Origin: Procambarus clarkii
Lineage: Eukaryota > Arthropoda > Malacostraca > Decapoda > Cambaridae
NCBI RefSeq assembly: GCF_040958095.1
Contig: NC_091188.1
Coordinates: 5,775,056-5,839,055, forward strand
Direction: 5' to 3'
Length of the DNA: 64,000 bases
Shown here: in pieces, positions 1 through 11,049 of the stretch
Numbering within the stretch: position 1 is the first letter of the stretch
Layout: every line of letters starts with the position of its first letter
Notes under the pieces: generated by a model
The model's database searches: none
Told to the model about the DNA's origin: nothing
The model's input: the letters and a program-made list of their open reading frames with translations, nothing else
Program-made: the position numbers and the translations under genes

Positions 1-203
1 AACCTGTCACTCGAGGCCCACATCAAACCTGTCACTCGAGGCCCACATCAAACCTGTCACTCGAGGCCCACATCAAACCTGTCACTCGAGGCCCACATCA
101 AACCTGTCACTCGAGGCCCACATCAAACCTGTCACTCGAGGCCCACATCAAACCTGTCACTCGAGGCCCACATCAAACCTGTCACTCGAGGCCCACATCA
201 AAC
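1..203. repeat. 25-bp tandem repeat, about 8 copies
   Basis: A perfect 25-bp unit (AACCTGTCACTCGAGGCCCA followed by CATCA) repeats from the left edge of the window, so the array is cut by the window start. A degenerate three-copy version on the opposite strand lies at 3083-3161, at the matching end of the inverted duplicate. Confidence 0.97.
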
Positions 204-843
204 GAATATCATTAGCTGCACATACAAGACTGACCAACATAAAAACTTCCATCAGAAACCAAAATACAGATTGATTTAGGACCCTGCATACCACATACCT
301 GCATACCACATACCTGCATACTACATATACATCAAACCAGTCAGGTTTGGAATATGTGGCGAGAGCATCTAGCGGTTATTTTGTTAAACACGCATTAAAA
401 AAAAAGAAACTCCAGAGGCATACCGATAGACAAGTCGAAGAGTTGAGAGAAATGAATTATGAGGACAAAATAGAAGACTTAATCTATGTCACTGGAAAGA
501 CAGAAAAGTTAGGAAAGATATTTTTACAATAAATGTCTCATTGACAGTGACGAGGTAGAGACAAGGACATATACTTGGAATTGATGCTACACAAACACAG
601 GGGACACAGCTCGAAACCAAGTACCCAAATATGAAAGACAAACAATTGAAAGAATTGTTCATTGTCAGAAACAGTAAACAAAAGGAATGGATTAGAAAGT
701 AAAATAATGTATGCGAACTCTATTCGCTGCTTCAAATGTATATACAACATATGAGAGGCAAGACAAATTAGTTGAAACTTAATAAGGGAACACACAATTA
801 GGTGAGTACACATATACACTCGCACAAACACACGGGGCCCCAC
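204..843 (+). repeat. Left arm of a 1-3160 inverted duplication
   Basis: This arm reappears in reverse complement at 2072-3161, with about 1.2 kb of SINE, microsatellite and LINE debris between the arms. A short open frame at 347-532 lies inside the repeat and has no recognisable domain, so I do not call it a gene. The arm carries the uninterrupted target site (490-496) of the element inserted in the right arm. Confidence 0.85.
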
Positions 844-855
844 GAGGCAGTGGGG

Positions 856-1040
856 GGTTTCGCGGCTGAGTGGATAGATCTAGGGGGGGGGGGGTTGTAG
901 TCCTAAGGGCCCGGGTTCGATCCCCGGTGGAGGCGGAAACAAATGGGCAAAGTTTCTTTCACCCTGATGGCCTGTTCATCTATCAGTAAATAGGTACCTG
1001 GGAGTTAGACAGCTTATACGGGTCGCTTCCTGGGGATATG
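856..1040 (+). repeat. tRNA-derived SINE copy
   Basis: The head reads like a tRNA (GGCTGAGTGGATAG A-box-like, GGGTTCGATCCCC B box). It is followed by the body shared by every copy in the window: AAACAAATGGGCAAAGTTTC, then a GTAAATAGGTACCTGGGAGT block, then GGGTCGCTTCCTGGGG. The head contains a G run, so its cloverleaf is degraded. Confidence 0.8.
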
Positions 1041-1149
1041 TGTGCGTGTGTTTGAGAGAAAAATATATGTAGTAGATATAAAAGAGAAAACAAGGTTGGT
1101 TAGAGAGGCGGGGGTCCAAGAGCTAATAGCTCGACATTGCAGGCACAAA

Positions 1150-1153
1150 TAGT

Positions 1154-1249
<96 letters not shown>
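1150..1249. repeat. (CA)n microsatellite
   Basis: An uninterrupted run of CA dinucleotides separates two SINE-type units. The short Cys/Val and His/Thr open frames that cross it are artefacts of the repeat. Confidence 0.97.
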
Positions 1250-1252
<3 letters not shown>

Positions 1253-1256
1253 TGGG

Positions 1257-1430
1257 GCCTCGTAGCCTGGTGGATAGCGCGCAGGACTCGTAATTCTGTG
1301 GCGCGGGTTCGATTCCCGCACGAGGCAGAAACAAATGGGCAAAGTTTCTTTCACCCTAAGTGCCCCTGTTACCTAGCAGTAAATAGGTACCTGGGAGTTA
1401 GTCAGCTGTCACGGGCTGCTTCCTGGGGTG
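1257..1430 (+). repeat. tRNA-derived SINE with an intact tRNA-like head
   Basis: Bases 1257-1326 fold into a full cloverleaf. The acceptor stem is GCCTCGT/ACGAGGC, the T arm is GCGGG-TTCGATT-CCCGC, and the anticodon arm is CAGGA-CTCGTAA-TTCTG with anticodon CGT (Thr). There is no CCA or terminator. Instead the sequence runs straight into the SINE body used by the other copies. It is therefore a SINE head rather than a free tRNA gene, although its pol III boxes look usable. Confidence 0.85.
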
Positions 1431-1553
1431 TGTGTGTGTGTGGTGTGTGGGAAAAAAAAAAGTAGTTAGTAAACAGTTGATTGACAGTTGAGAGGCGGGC
1501 CGAAAGAGCAAAGCTCAACCATCGTAAAAACACAACTAGTAAACACAACTAGT

Positions 1554-1673
<120 letters not shown>

Positions 1674-2070
1674 GAGAACTGTGAAGAACTCAACAAGAGA
1701 TTCCAGGAGGTCTTCACAATAGAACAAGGAGAAGCCCCTGCACTAAATGAGGAGAAGGCTAACCAAGCTACCTTGGAGGAACTTGACCTCACCAGTGATG
1801 AGGTCAAAAGGTGTCTGTTGGAGCAGGATGTGACAAAGGCTGTAGAGCCTGACAGAATCTCACCATGGATACTAAAGGAAAGTGCAGAAGCACTAAGTGT
1901 GCAACTCTCTATGGTGTATAACAGGTCACTGGAAACAGGAGACCTACCAGAAAGTTAGAAGACAACTAACGTAATCCCACTTATGTCAGACCAATCCTGG
2001 AATATGCAGCTCCAGCCTATAGTCCATACCTAGTTAAACAAAAGACAAAGTTAGAGAAGATTCACTGCTC
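1674..2070 (+). mobile_element. Internally deleted LINE (non-LTR) fragment
   Basis: Bases 1674-1958 encode the region upstream of the reverse transcriptase core (LTSDEVKRCL, DRISPWILKE, LSVQLSMVYNRSLETGDLP) and end in a stop. From about 1985 the text jumps to the C-terminal part (RPILEYAAPA...), which in the 61.8-63.2 kb element lies after the FADD catalytic block. The catalytic core is therefore deleted. Confidence 0.8.
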
Positions 2071-2071
2071 C

Positions 2072-3161
2072 GTGGGACCCCGTGTGTTTGTGTGTCTGTA
2101 TATGTGTACTCACCTAATTGTGCGTTCCCTTATTAAGATTCAACTCACTCGTCTTGCCTCTCATATGATGTATATACATTTGAAGCAGCGAATAGAGTTC
2201 GCATACATTATTTTACTTTCTAATCCATTCCTTTTGTTTACTGTTTCTGACAATGAACAATTCTTTCAATTGTTTGTCTTTCTTATTTCGGTACTTAGTT
2301 TCGAGCTGTGTCCCATGTGTTTGAGTAGCGCCCAATTCCAAGTATGTCCTTGTCTCTACCTTGTCACTATATTGTAAAAATATCTTACCTAACTTTTCTG
2401 TCTTTCCAGTGCAACCCGTTCTCGCACTTGCTTATAGTCAATATTGGCTTATTTAATAAGTGCACATGTGACATACTAAGTGATTGCGAATATTTTAGTT
2501 TACCTTGAAAAGCTTCATAGAAAACACCGACTTCACCTAAAATTCTTAGTATGTTAAGATAAGCATCTTATTGCTTCTTATTTACAATTATTACTTAACA
2601 TATCAACGGTATAGGTTAAGTAATAATTGTAATTAAGAAGCAATAAGATGCTTATCTTAACATACTAAGAAGGTTAGGTGAGGACGGTGTTTTCTATAAA
2701 GCTTTTCAAGGTAAACTAAAATATTCACAATCAATTAGTATGTCACATATCCACTTATTGAATAAGCCAATATTGACTATAAGCAAGTGCGAGAACGGGT
2801 TGTCCAGTGACATAGATTAAGTCTGCTATTTTGTCCTCATAACTCATCTCTCTCAACTCTTCGACTTGTCTATCGGTATGCCTCTGGAGTTTTTTTTTAA
2901 TGCGTGTTTAACAAACTAACCGCTCCATGCTCTCGCCACATATTCCAAACCTGACTGGTTTGGTGTATATGTGGTATGTAGGTATGTGGTATGCAGGGTC
3001 CTAAATCAATCTGTATTTTGGTTTCTGGTGGAAGTTCTTATGTTGGTCAATCTTACATGTGCAACTAATGATATTCGTTTGATGAGGGCCTCGAGTGACA
3101 GGTTTGATGTCGGCCTCGAGTGACAGGTTTGATATTGACCTCGAGTGACAGGTTCGATGTC
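2072..3161 (-). repeat. Right arm of the 1-3160 inverted duplication
   Basis: Reverse complement of 1-843, interrupted at 2412-2802 by a palindromic element. It ends in three degenerate copies of the 25-bp unit seen at the window start. Confidence 0.85.
2412..2802. mobile_element. Palindromic MITE with 7-bp target duplication
   Basis: The ends are CAACCCGTTCTCGC and GCGAGAACGGGTTG, and most of the ~390 bp folds back on itself, with mirror-image TTAAGATAAGCATCTTATTG blocks near the centre. TCCAGTG is present at both borders (2405-2411 and 2803-2809) and once in the empty arm (reverse complement at 490-496). Single-arm relatives lie at 19470-19590, 37791-37935, 46430-46580 and 63871-64000. It has no coding capacity. 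Confidence 0.9.
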
Positions 3162-3570
3162 ATAATATAAACTCTCCAGGACTTTTCTATGTTCGATTCT
3201 TGATACTTTACGTAAATTTGTCCATTTCATTGTGTAGCTTAATATACTTCTCCACTAAATGTTTCCTCTCTATAATTGTTGCATCATCAGCAAACATCGA
3301 AAGGAAGTAGTACATTCCTTCTGGGAGATCACTTGTCTAGATCTGATCTTTGTCTCATCTGATCTCTGTCCCTCAGTCATAGAATTATATAAAGTTTGTG
3401 AGGCAATATTTGTTGTTCATTAACCTGCGCTGGTATTTGTCTCACCGGATATTCTACTATCTTTTTTCTCAAGGAATTTCTCATCACCTTGTACTGGATG
3501 TAATGTTTTAAGGGGCCTATATGTCCCAAGAGGTTTTTAAGTGTACTCTGTACGTAAGTGTTTTTAAGTG
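3162..3570. other. No gene seen
   Basis: AT-rich sequence with no signal exon, RT motif or RNA gene that I can recognise. Bases 3280-3360 resemble minus-strand LINE text around the catalytic site (CATCATCAGCAAACATCGA), so part of it is probably LINE debris. Confidence 0.5.
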
Positions 3571-3953
3571 AACAGTACTCTGGCCTATCAACAGTACTCT
3601 GGCCTTTCAACAGTACTCTGGCTTATCAACAGTACTCTGGCCTAACAACAGTACTCTGGCCTAACAATAGTACTCCGGCCTAACAACAGTACTCTGGCCT
3701 ATCAAAAGTACTCTGGGCTATCAACAGTACTCTGGCCTATCAACAGTACACTGGCCTAACAAGAGTACTCTGGGCTATCAACAGTACTCTGGCCTATCAA
3801 CAGTACTCTGGCCTATCAAAAGTACTCTGGCCTAACAACAGTACTCTGGCCTATCAACAGTACTCTGGCCTAACAAGAGTACTCTGGGCTATCAACAGTA
3901 CTCTGGCCTATCAACAGTACTCTGGCCTAACAACAGTACACTGGCCTAACAGC
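3571..3953. repeat. 19-bp minisatellite, about 20 copies
   Basis: Unit ACAGTACTCTGGCCTATCA with small variants. It lies just 3' of the minus-strand peptide gene. The same satellite, reversed and shorter, lies 3' of the partner gene at about 61495-61610 and marks one end of the inverted duplication. Confidence 0.93.
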
Positions 3954-4094
3954 GGCGCCCTCCGGCAGGTCCACCTTCACCACAAATAAAGAAACGGGAA
4001 ATGTATCGTTTTATTATGTTTTATTTATATATATAGAAAATGCAATGTTGGAGGAGTTTTGTTTGTTCTGAACTCCGCAAGTGTTGAGTATATG

Positions 4095-4215
4095 TCATTA
4101 GCAAGGTGATGCCCTCAGCCAGGTGACGCCATCAGCCAGGTGATGCCCTCAGCCAGGTAACGCCAACAGCCAGGTGACGCCATCAGCCAGGTGACGTCAT
4201 CAGCCAGGTGAAGTG
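4095..4215. repeat. 17-bp minisatellite in the 3' flank of the minus-strand gene
   Basis: About seven copies of a GCCAGGTGAYGCCATCA-like unit start immediately after the stop codon of the gene at 4219-5098. The matching array follows the stop of its partner at 61285-61373. Confidence 0.85.
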
Positions 4216-4218
4216 AAG

Positions 4219-5098
4219 TTAGCGTCTGTGCCAGGCCGAAGGCCGTGGCGGAAACCATTGCGCAAATCTGATTATAGGTCTTCTATTGTTACTGATGTCG
4301 TGCGAAAAATATACCGCTGCCTGGAAAGAAAATAAACACACATGAAAAGATCAAATCCTTGAACATACTAACAGTGCATGGAGATGATAATAATAATATC
4401 AATTTAATAGGCGATATTTCAACACATTTTTAACCTAGCATCATTTGTGTTTTCCTTACAGTCCATCATTCACTCTCCTGTATAGCGGCAAACAGTATAA
4501 GATTGTAAAAGGAACTTGGAGAGTTTAATTTTGAACTTCCTTCTGGAGTGAAGAACATTAAAAGCATAGAAAAGATTCGTGCTAGAAACATTGGGCTAAC
4601 CCCCAACCCCCTTGTATCATAGTCAATAATATATGTCTACAAGAAAGACACTGCAATATTACCGAGCTCGGTCCGACGGCATCTTCTCCACCTATAGCTT
4701 GAACAAAAGCATCGTCCGGGGCCTGTCTAGCCAGCCTGGCGCCGCCTCCAGGAACACCCGGCCGCCCTACCTTCTCTGTAAGGAAGAGAGAGAGAGAGAT
4801 GACACGTACGATCACCTGTATCTCCTGCGGCTCGTCTGGGAGCAGGAGACATCAGTGTTATAGAGAAAGTTACGGTGGAAAGCTAATATAAATCTACATT
4901 TACCAATATTACAATAACAATTTTTGTAAGATTTGAAAACAGATGTATATCGTATGGTTATAACTTTTGTTGCTATATTACGGCAACATATAAGAGGACA
5001 GAGGCATTAGGGTAGCTACCAGACAGAGCCGGTGAGGGAGCGCCACAGAGCAGCAACACAACCACCCACGCCACGAAGGTCACCCAGCCAGTCATCAT
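4219..5098 (-). CDS. Secreted cationic peptide precursor, inverted copy (97 aa, 3 coding exons)
   Basis: Coding exons are 5098-5020, 4775-4663 and 4320-4219, joined in phases 1 and 0 (79+113+102 nt, 97 residues). Residues 1-26 are a signal peptide (MMTGWVTFVAW, then a VVVLLL core, ending APSPALS). Exon 2 is Gly-rich with an RLAR-Q furin-like site and ends DAVGPSS where relatives have xAxRPS. Exon 3 starts AAVY where relatives have G(A/S)L and carries RRPIIRFAQW, with Arg/Pro/Trp to the end (PPRPSAWHRR). The start is set by the 3' splice site seven bases upstream and by identity with the copy at 60429. Reverse-strand AATAAA lies about 200 bases 3'. The family is unnamed to me. An antimicrobial role is inferred from composition, promoter type and diversification. 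Confidence 0.82.
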
Positions 5099-5209
5099 CC
5101 TTCACCTGTGGAATCATTTATATGAGTCAGGTAATATAAAATAATCAGAGATATTTAAGAAAATGATCGTATGTAGTGTGAGTAATAATCAGGTGAAATG
5201 CATTTATTC

Positions 5210-5400
5210 ATCACAGATGCCACAATGGTCAAAAGAGCCATTGCCTCGTTTGTTGCAAGTTCGGAGTTCGATTCCCCGATAGTGCTAGAGGGTTGGAACC
5301 ATTCCATTACTCCGTCATCATGTCCCAGCTCTTGGTCCGTCCAGGTATTACTCGACAAAGGAATGAGACGCTCACTATGTAGTCTGTGATCCTTCAATTG
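5210..5400 (-). repeat. tRNA-like interspersed repeat in the 5' intron
   Basis: Contains GGAGTTCGATTCCCCGATAG, a B-box-like T arm, within sequence shared in reverse at 60130-60330. It is probably an old tRNA-derived SINE inserted before the inverted duplication. The short open frames over it are not convincing genes. Confidence 0.5.
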
Positions 5401-5565
5401 TGAGATGTGAGCACCTCAGCCTCATAACACCTATGATGCAAGACAAAACCACGTCATCCTCATAGGACCTGTGGCGCTTCCGGCTGCACCACAGGTCTAA
5501 CTCATCACACCTGTAGTGTAGTATGAAAGTGCGTCTACCTCTTAACACACATGGTGCAGGTGGCT

Positions 5566-5812
5566 ATCTTCAGGTTATCTTCCGATGATTTCGGGGCTTT
5601 AGTGTCCCCACGGCCCGGTCCTCGACCAGGCCTCCACCCCTAGGAAGCAGCCCGTGACAGCTGATTAACTCCCATATACCTATTTACTGCTATGTCACAG
5701 GGGCATCAGGGCTAAAGAAACTCTGCCCATTGTTTCTCACCGGCGCCCGGGAACGAACCTGGGAACACAGGATCACGGGTTCAGTGTTCTGTCCGCTCAG
5801 CCGCCGTCTGTG
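5566..5812 (-). repeat. tRNA-derived SINE in the 5' intron
   Basis: Reverse-strand copy of the SINE, including the longer tail (GAGGACCGGGCC-like, AAAGCCCCGAAATCATC, AAGATAACCTGAAGATAGCC). The same insertion lies at 59712-59960 in the partner gene, so it predates the inverted duplication. Confidence 0.85.
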
Positions 5813-6720
5813 CAAGCACAATTACCATATAACACATATGGTACAGGAACCAAGCACCTTCATCTCTTAATACTTGTGGTGCAGGACACAAGCTCGCTTA
5901 CCTCGTATTACCTGTGGTGTAGAACACGAGCACTTCTACTACATAGCACCTTTGGTGCAAGACGCAGGCGCGTCTACCTAATAACACCTGTGGTACTGGA
6001 CGCAGGCACGTCTACCTCATAACACCTGTGGTACTGGACGCAGGCACGTCTACCTAATAACACCTGTGGTACTGGACGCAGGCACGTCTACCTCATAACA
6101 CCTGTGGTACAGGACGCAGGCACGTCTACCTCATAACACCTGTGGTACTGGACGCAGGCACGTCTACCTTATAACACCTGTGGTACAAGACGCAGGCACG
6201 TCTACCCTATAACACCTGTGGTAATGGACGCAGGCTCGTCTACCCTATAACACCTGTGGTACTGGACGCAGTCACGTCTACCCTATAACACCTGTGGTAC
6301 AGGACGCAGGCACGTCTACCTTATAACACCTGTGGTACAGGACGCAGGTACGTCTACCTTATAACACCTGTGAGACTGAACGCAGGCACATCTACCTCAT
6401 AACACCTGTGGTACCGGACGCAGGCACGCCTACCTCATAACACCTGTGGTACAGGACGCAGGCACGTCTACCCTATAACACCTGTGGTACTGGACGCAGG
6501 CACGTCTACCCTATAACACCTGTGGTACAGGACGCAGGCACGTCTACCTCATAACACCTGTGGTACAGGACGCAGGCACGTCTACCCTATAACACCTGTG
6601 GTACAGGACGCAGGCACGTCTACCTCATAACACCTGTGGTACAGGACGCAGGCACATCTACCGCATACCATCTGTGGTTCAAGATGCTTGTACGTCTACC
6701 ACATCAAGGCTGTGTTGCAG
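5813..6720. repeat. 38-bp minisatellite, about 20 copies in the 5' intron
   Basis: Unit ACCTGTGGTACAGGACGCAG GCACGTCTACCTCATAAC with point variants; the left edge is more degenerate. A shorter array of the same unit in reverse lies at 59030-59700, at the same position of the partner gene's intron. Confidence 0.92.
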
Positions 6721-7337
6721 GATGCAAGCACCAATAACATTACAACCTCTCCTCTCAACTATTACTCATTCTCATTCCGGTCGTTATGGTCCTCAACGTA
6801 CAAATTACAAAGTACTATGAAAAGTTGTTAGCACACAACTATCCCCATCTTCTATGCATCGGCAGGAGAGGTTAGGTGGGGGGCATGAGTGCATTCGTTA
6901 CTGGTTAGGTTAACACTTTATATATAAAACTTTGTGTTCAAGTAAGAGACCCGGGCAGACCACGAGCCACTTGCCCAGTGTCGTCCAACACCGCGAAAAG
7001 TTAATTTCTTAAGGTGAGGCCACGAGCAGTCGTGGCGGCCCCCGGAGCGAGCGTGGACGTCGTGCTCCAGGGAAGCCTAGCGAGGAGCATCCACTTTGAG
7101 GTATGCTCTTAACACTGGCACACCGCCCTACTGACTACCCACTAAAATGGAAAAATAGTGCTACTAAAAAGGAAAATATGTATGCACGAAGGTTTTAAAA
7201 AGTTAAGTTTACCTTTTATCGTTGGTAGTCAAGTTTTGATGCCACACTTTGGTCTGTGTGTGTGGGGAGCGACCTGCCGGCTTCACTGGCGTCTCTACCT
7301 GTACTGTGCTGGCTGGTCTTGTGCTTAAATGTCTTAC

Positions 7338-7451
7338 CGTGGACGTCAGTAGGTGGAAAAACTCGTTTCACTACTTGAGTCTCGAGGTTTCATTTGTTAC
7401 TACCTGCAAGAATTTTCTTGTTTTCTAAGATCTTGTCTGGTGCTTATATTC
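7338..7451 (-). promoter_or_regulatory. Likely promoter and noncoding first exon of the 4219-5098 gene
   Basis: On the minus strand an AATATAAG TATA-like box (about 7444-7451) is followed by a short leader ending GTCCACG|GTAAGA at 7338, a good splice donor. The partner copy at 58315-58427 has TATATAAG and the same donor. The intron to the signal exon is about 2.2 kb. No clear Rel/NF-kappaB site is seen upstream. Confidence 0.55.
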
Positions 7452-7626
7452 ACTCACCCGACTTTCTTTTGTTTTCTCTCCCGTAATGTAAGCAATATGG
7501 AGGTGCGCGATCATCGTTTCCTATCAGCGTTTATTTTTGTTTGTGGTTCACAGAGCCGCTCAGTTTTCTGGTGTTCCTTCATCCTCTGTTCGTTTGCTGG
7601 TTCACTCTCACCACTCACGGGCATTA

Positions 7627-8215
7627 TTACCTCGTCCTACAGTGTGACTTACAGATTTCCACAACTTCATTGAAATGAAACGATCTATGAATCTTTTTCT
7701 TACTATCTTCCATTTGTTTTCTTCCATCTCGTCTTTGTTTTACCCCGTACAAAAGGTTGAGTACAGATATTGGTACGAAATTGTACATTGTTACAATAAA
7801 AAAATATATATTTGTAACATGGCATTTTAGAGCATTGAACAGTGGAATCGGCCAACAATTTAATATTCGACCCGGCCAGGCCAGGACGGCATGTTTTGGT
7901 CCATTTTCGTACCTCCTGATTCCCCCCCATTCATGTAAGAGCAATAGGTACACCAGGGAGTTAGCCAGCTGTTGTGGGTTGCATCTTGAGGACTACCTGT
8001 CGCTGGGTTTGACGACTTCCAAGAGGCTAACAAGCTTTCTGTCGCCGACGTCGCGATACTAATCCAATTATATGATGTAAATTCAGACCCGAAAACTGTC
8101 CAATAATATTCATGTGAGTTCATTCTTAAGTATATTTTAGACTATAAAAATTCGCGAAATTGTGCTTCTAACTAAAAGTCAAAGATTGTACTTTCAATCG
8201 TACAGGAGTATAAAA
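7627..8215. repeat. Noncoding block of the inverted duplication
   Basis: Reverse complement of about 57695-58262, with few differences by eye. It contains tRNA-SINE-like stretches but no convincing gene. Open frames of 75-108 codons in several frames are shadows of the same repeat. Confidence 0.7.
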
Positions 8216-8271
8216 CAGATGTCGTTATACTACGGCAACATATAAGAGAACAGATGCATTAGGGTAGCTAC

Positions 8272-8350
8272 CAGACAGAGCCGGTGAGGGAGCGCCACAG
8301 CGCAGCAACACAACCACCCACGCCAGGAAGGTCACCCAGCCAGCCATCAT
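8272..8350 (-). pseudogene. Orphan signal-peptide exon of the peptide family
   Basis: The 79-nt exon keeps its upstream splice acceptor, its ATG-ATG start and its phase-1 donor. It encodes a signal like those at 54985, 60429 and 5098 (MMAGWVTFLAW...APSPALS), except for Arg in place of Leu in the hydrophobic core (VVVLLRCG). Nothing downstream on this strand resembles exon 2 or 3. The DNA jumps from about 60 bases after the donor into the block that corresponds to about 57695, so the interval holding exons 2 and 3 in the 55-57 kb copy is missing here. The exon is probably dead, unless it splices to the exons at 4.7 and 4.3 kb as an alternative first coding exon, which its phase would allow. 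Confidence 0.75.
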
Positions 8351-8359
8351 CCTTCACCT

Positions 8360-9573
8360 GTGATGAAGGTGAACATTCCCGCAGAGCGTCTTGTTGGCGA
8401 GCTTAGTGCTCTCCCTTACCACAGCTCACATTGAATGTGGGCACAGAGCGCTCCCTTCCCACAGCTCACCTTACGCTTGACTCTAATATGTAAAGAGCTT
8501 AGTCATGTTTAGTTCAGGGCTTTAACTACAGAATTCAAGTATGTTAAAAATAACTGCAGCTCTTACTTTTACTCATAACTCTTTTAACGAAGGATACACA
8601 TAGACAGAAAATTATAAACATACAAATCTCGCCGTTTGGCCACATTTTTCAGTGATGTGTGCTTAGAAAAGAACTTGTTCTTCATTAGGTAAGTTGCAAA
8701 CCTGATAAGTTACGCATCTCTGAGTCTCTAGCGATGACAACACATTCGCTTCTGTTCAGTAATTCACTAAGATGGCTGATATATTCAACTTTGTCACATA
8801 GAAGCATCATTAAGCAGACAGCTGAAGTGACCGGCGAGTACTGCACTACCGTGGCTACAATATATGAGACTAGAACTCATTATCTAATATGCAGTGACTT
8901 TGAATGAATAAAATATCAGCAAATTTTGACAACATATTAGTTAGTCCTAGTTTCCCCAGGAGCCGAGAGTATGAGGCTCATGCACACTGGAAACTATTCT
9001 TACCACAGAAAACGATATCTGTGTTGAGTCTAGGGGCGTCAATCTTATCAGAACGATATCTGTTTTCATGTTAAATATTCAGTTTATGGACGCCTCACTG
9101 ACTCCATTTGTCCTAATTAAGTCCCAGATTTTTGGACGGCAAATTACGAACAACTGCGGCAGGAGCTGAAACAGACCACAACGGAATACTCGGCCGTGGA
9201 AGTTAATACAAGCCCGATTGGGGACCAGAATTTTGTGGTCTTTAGCACATGGAAACTTTGTTGAACTTATATATATATTTTCCGAAATAATATCACTAGC
9301 AAACAAAATAGATCAATTAACAATGATTTTTAATGAATGATAAGCAAAGTTAATAATTTAATTCGACAAGGAAGAGTACAGAAAAAAAATTAACTCAGAG
9401 CTACACTTGCTACTATAGGTAAGCTCGATGATAAGTTACTGTAATTTCTTAATTATTAAATTTCTTAATTCATTAAAAATTAAAATAACAGATCAAGCAG
9501 GAAATACGATAAGTCAAAAGAGCTTACGAAGCTAAGATAGCCGGAGATGCAAACTTGACAAATAAATGTTTTT

Positions 9574-9575
<2 letters not shown>
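8360..9575. other. No gene seen
   Basis: AT-rich sequence without a signal exon, RT motif, SINE body or long tandem repeat that I can identify. Open frames here are under 80 codons and lack hydrophobic starts or cysteine patterns. Confidence 0.6.
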
Positions 9576-9627
<52 letters not shown>

Positions 9628-9630
<3 letters not shown>

Positions 9631-10013
9631 GTACCTAGTAGCCAGAACGCACTTTTCAGCCTACTATGCAAGGCCCAATTTGCCTAATAAGCCAAGTTTT
9701 CATGAATTAATATATTTTCTCTAATTTTTTTCTTATGAAATGATAAAGCTACCCATTTCATTATGTATGAGGTCAATTTTTTTTTATTGGAGTTAAAAGT
9801 AACGTAGATATATGACCGAACCTAACCAACCCTACCTAACCTAACCTAACCTATCTTTATAAGTTAGGTTCGGTTAGGTAGCCGAAAAAGTTAGGTTAGG
9901 TTAGGTTAGGTAGGTTAGGTAGTCGAAAAACAATTAATTCATGAAAACTTGGCTTATTAGGCAAATCGGGCCTTGCATAGTAGGCTGAGAAGGGCGTTCT
10001 GGCTACTAGGTAC

Positions 10014-10016
<3 letters not shown>
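9628..10016. mobile_element. Palindromic MITE inserted in (TA)n, copy 1
   Basis: The terminal inverted repeats are GTCGTACCTAGTAGCCAGAA and its complement. The centre carries CCTAACCTAACC and GGTTAGGTTAGG blocks, that is, repeats of the arthropod telomere word TTAGG, facing each other. TA runs flank both ends. It has no coding capacity. Three more copies lie in the intron at 14.9-16.2 kb. Confidence 0.9.
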
Positions 10017-10072
<56 letters not shown>

Positions 10073-10189
10073 AACGAAGATAACACAAATGAGCATTATG
10101 CTCAACAATTTAATGTTATCACAAAGGTGGCGCTAAAAAAAAAATTTTAAATCCATGAAGACGTTGAAGAAAACAGACTGTGTAACAAC

Positions 10190-10600
10190 GAACGACACAC
10201 TTAAATAGTTCGAGAGACTAAAATCCATCAAATCTCCTGGTCCTGATGAGATATTCGAGAGAGCCCTTAAAGAAGGTAAGGTCGAACTGATTCTGTCCCA
10301 ACTACCTGGAGGGTCACTTACCTGGTCGATCACTAAATTTAAGAAGTCGGGGGGATGTTGGTTAACTCTTGCTACTTAGGAAGGTCGAAGAACACGCCAT
10401 CAGAAGAAACATGCTGAATTGGTTCGGAGAATGCCTCACAGACATCAAACAAAGGGTTAATATGAATGAGTGAAGTGAGAGAGAATGGATGCTACTAGCG
10501 GTGTTCCGCAGGTCTCTAGATGCTGCAGTTACCAGTAATATCAGCAAGTATGCGGACCACAAAGAGATAGAGCGTGTTGTAAACATGAAAGAAGACCGAT
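10190..10600 (+). mobile_element. Degraded LINE reverse-transcriptase fragment
   Basis: Broken plus-strand frames carry IKSPGPDEIFERALKEG-like and LNWFGECLTDIKQRV-like text, then KEIERVVNMKEDR, all typical of the RT region of Jockey/CR1-type elements. Stops and frameshifts are frequent. It borders the start of the direct duplication. Confidence 0.6.
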
Positions 10601-11049
10601 GAACTCAAAGGAACCCCACGGCCAATCACTAACCCTTTCCAGGAATAAACCGTCAACAGTTACCTTGTACTCAGGAACATATTTAGTGTTGGGTGAACAG
10701 GAATCATTTTTTAAGTTTTCTCAGAGCTCATTAATGCTTAATTCTTATGCAGTGCCTAGTAACTTGAGAAGTGCTTGCATCTTCCCTGCTCCAGACCTGT
10801 GTTCCAGTCTTTACTGAGCTCAAGATTAAATACGCAGCATGTTCGTTGCCTGGTTGTTTATCCCTCCAAGCTGTGTACTCTCAGAGCTTCGCATCCAATA
10901 AGTTTTATTTATTTAGTTCCATTTGTCTGGAACAGGAGAGTTCTTGAGTCACCTTAATCGAAGCAGCTCCACTGACAGTTAATAACAATATTTTGGTGTG
11001 AAGACTCGGAGATATCGATGCTGCAGACGAGAGCCTCAGGTTCACATTA

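Noticed and set aside
347-532. Lys-rich 61-codon open frame
   Set aside because: Lies in the inverted duplicate. The other arm does not keep the frame, because a MITE interrupts it, and no domain is recognised.
1257-1326. A functional tRNA-Thr gene
   Set aside because: The cloverleaf is complete, but it runs into the SINE body shared by at least six copies and has no terminator, so it is listed as a SINE.
7353-8123. Several 75-108-codon open frames on both strands, repeated at 57768-58271
   Set aside because: Duplicated noncoding block with promoter and leader of the peptide gene; overlapping frames in all phases and no domain.
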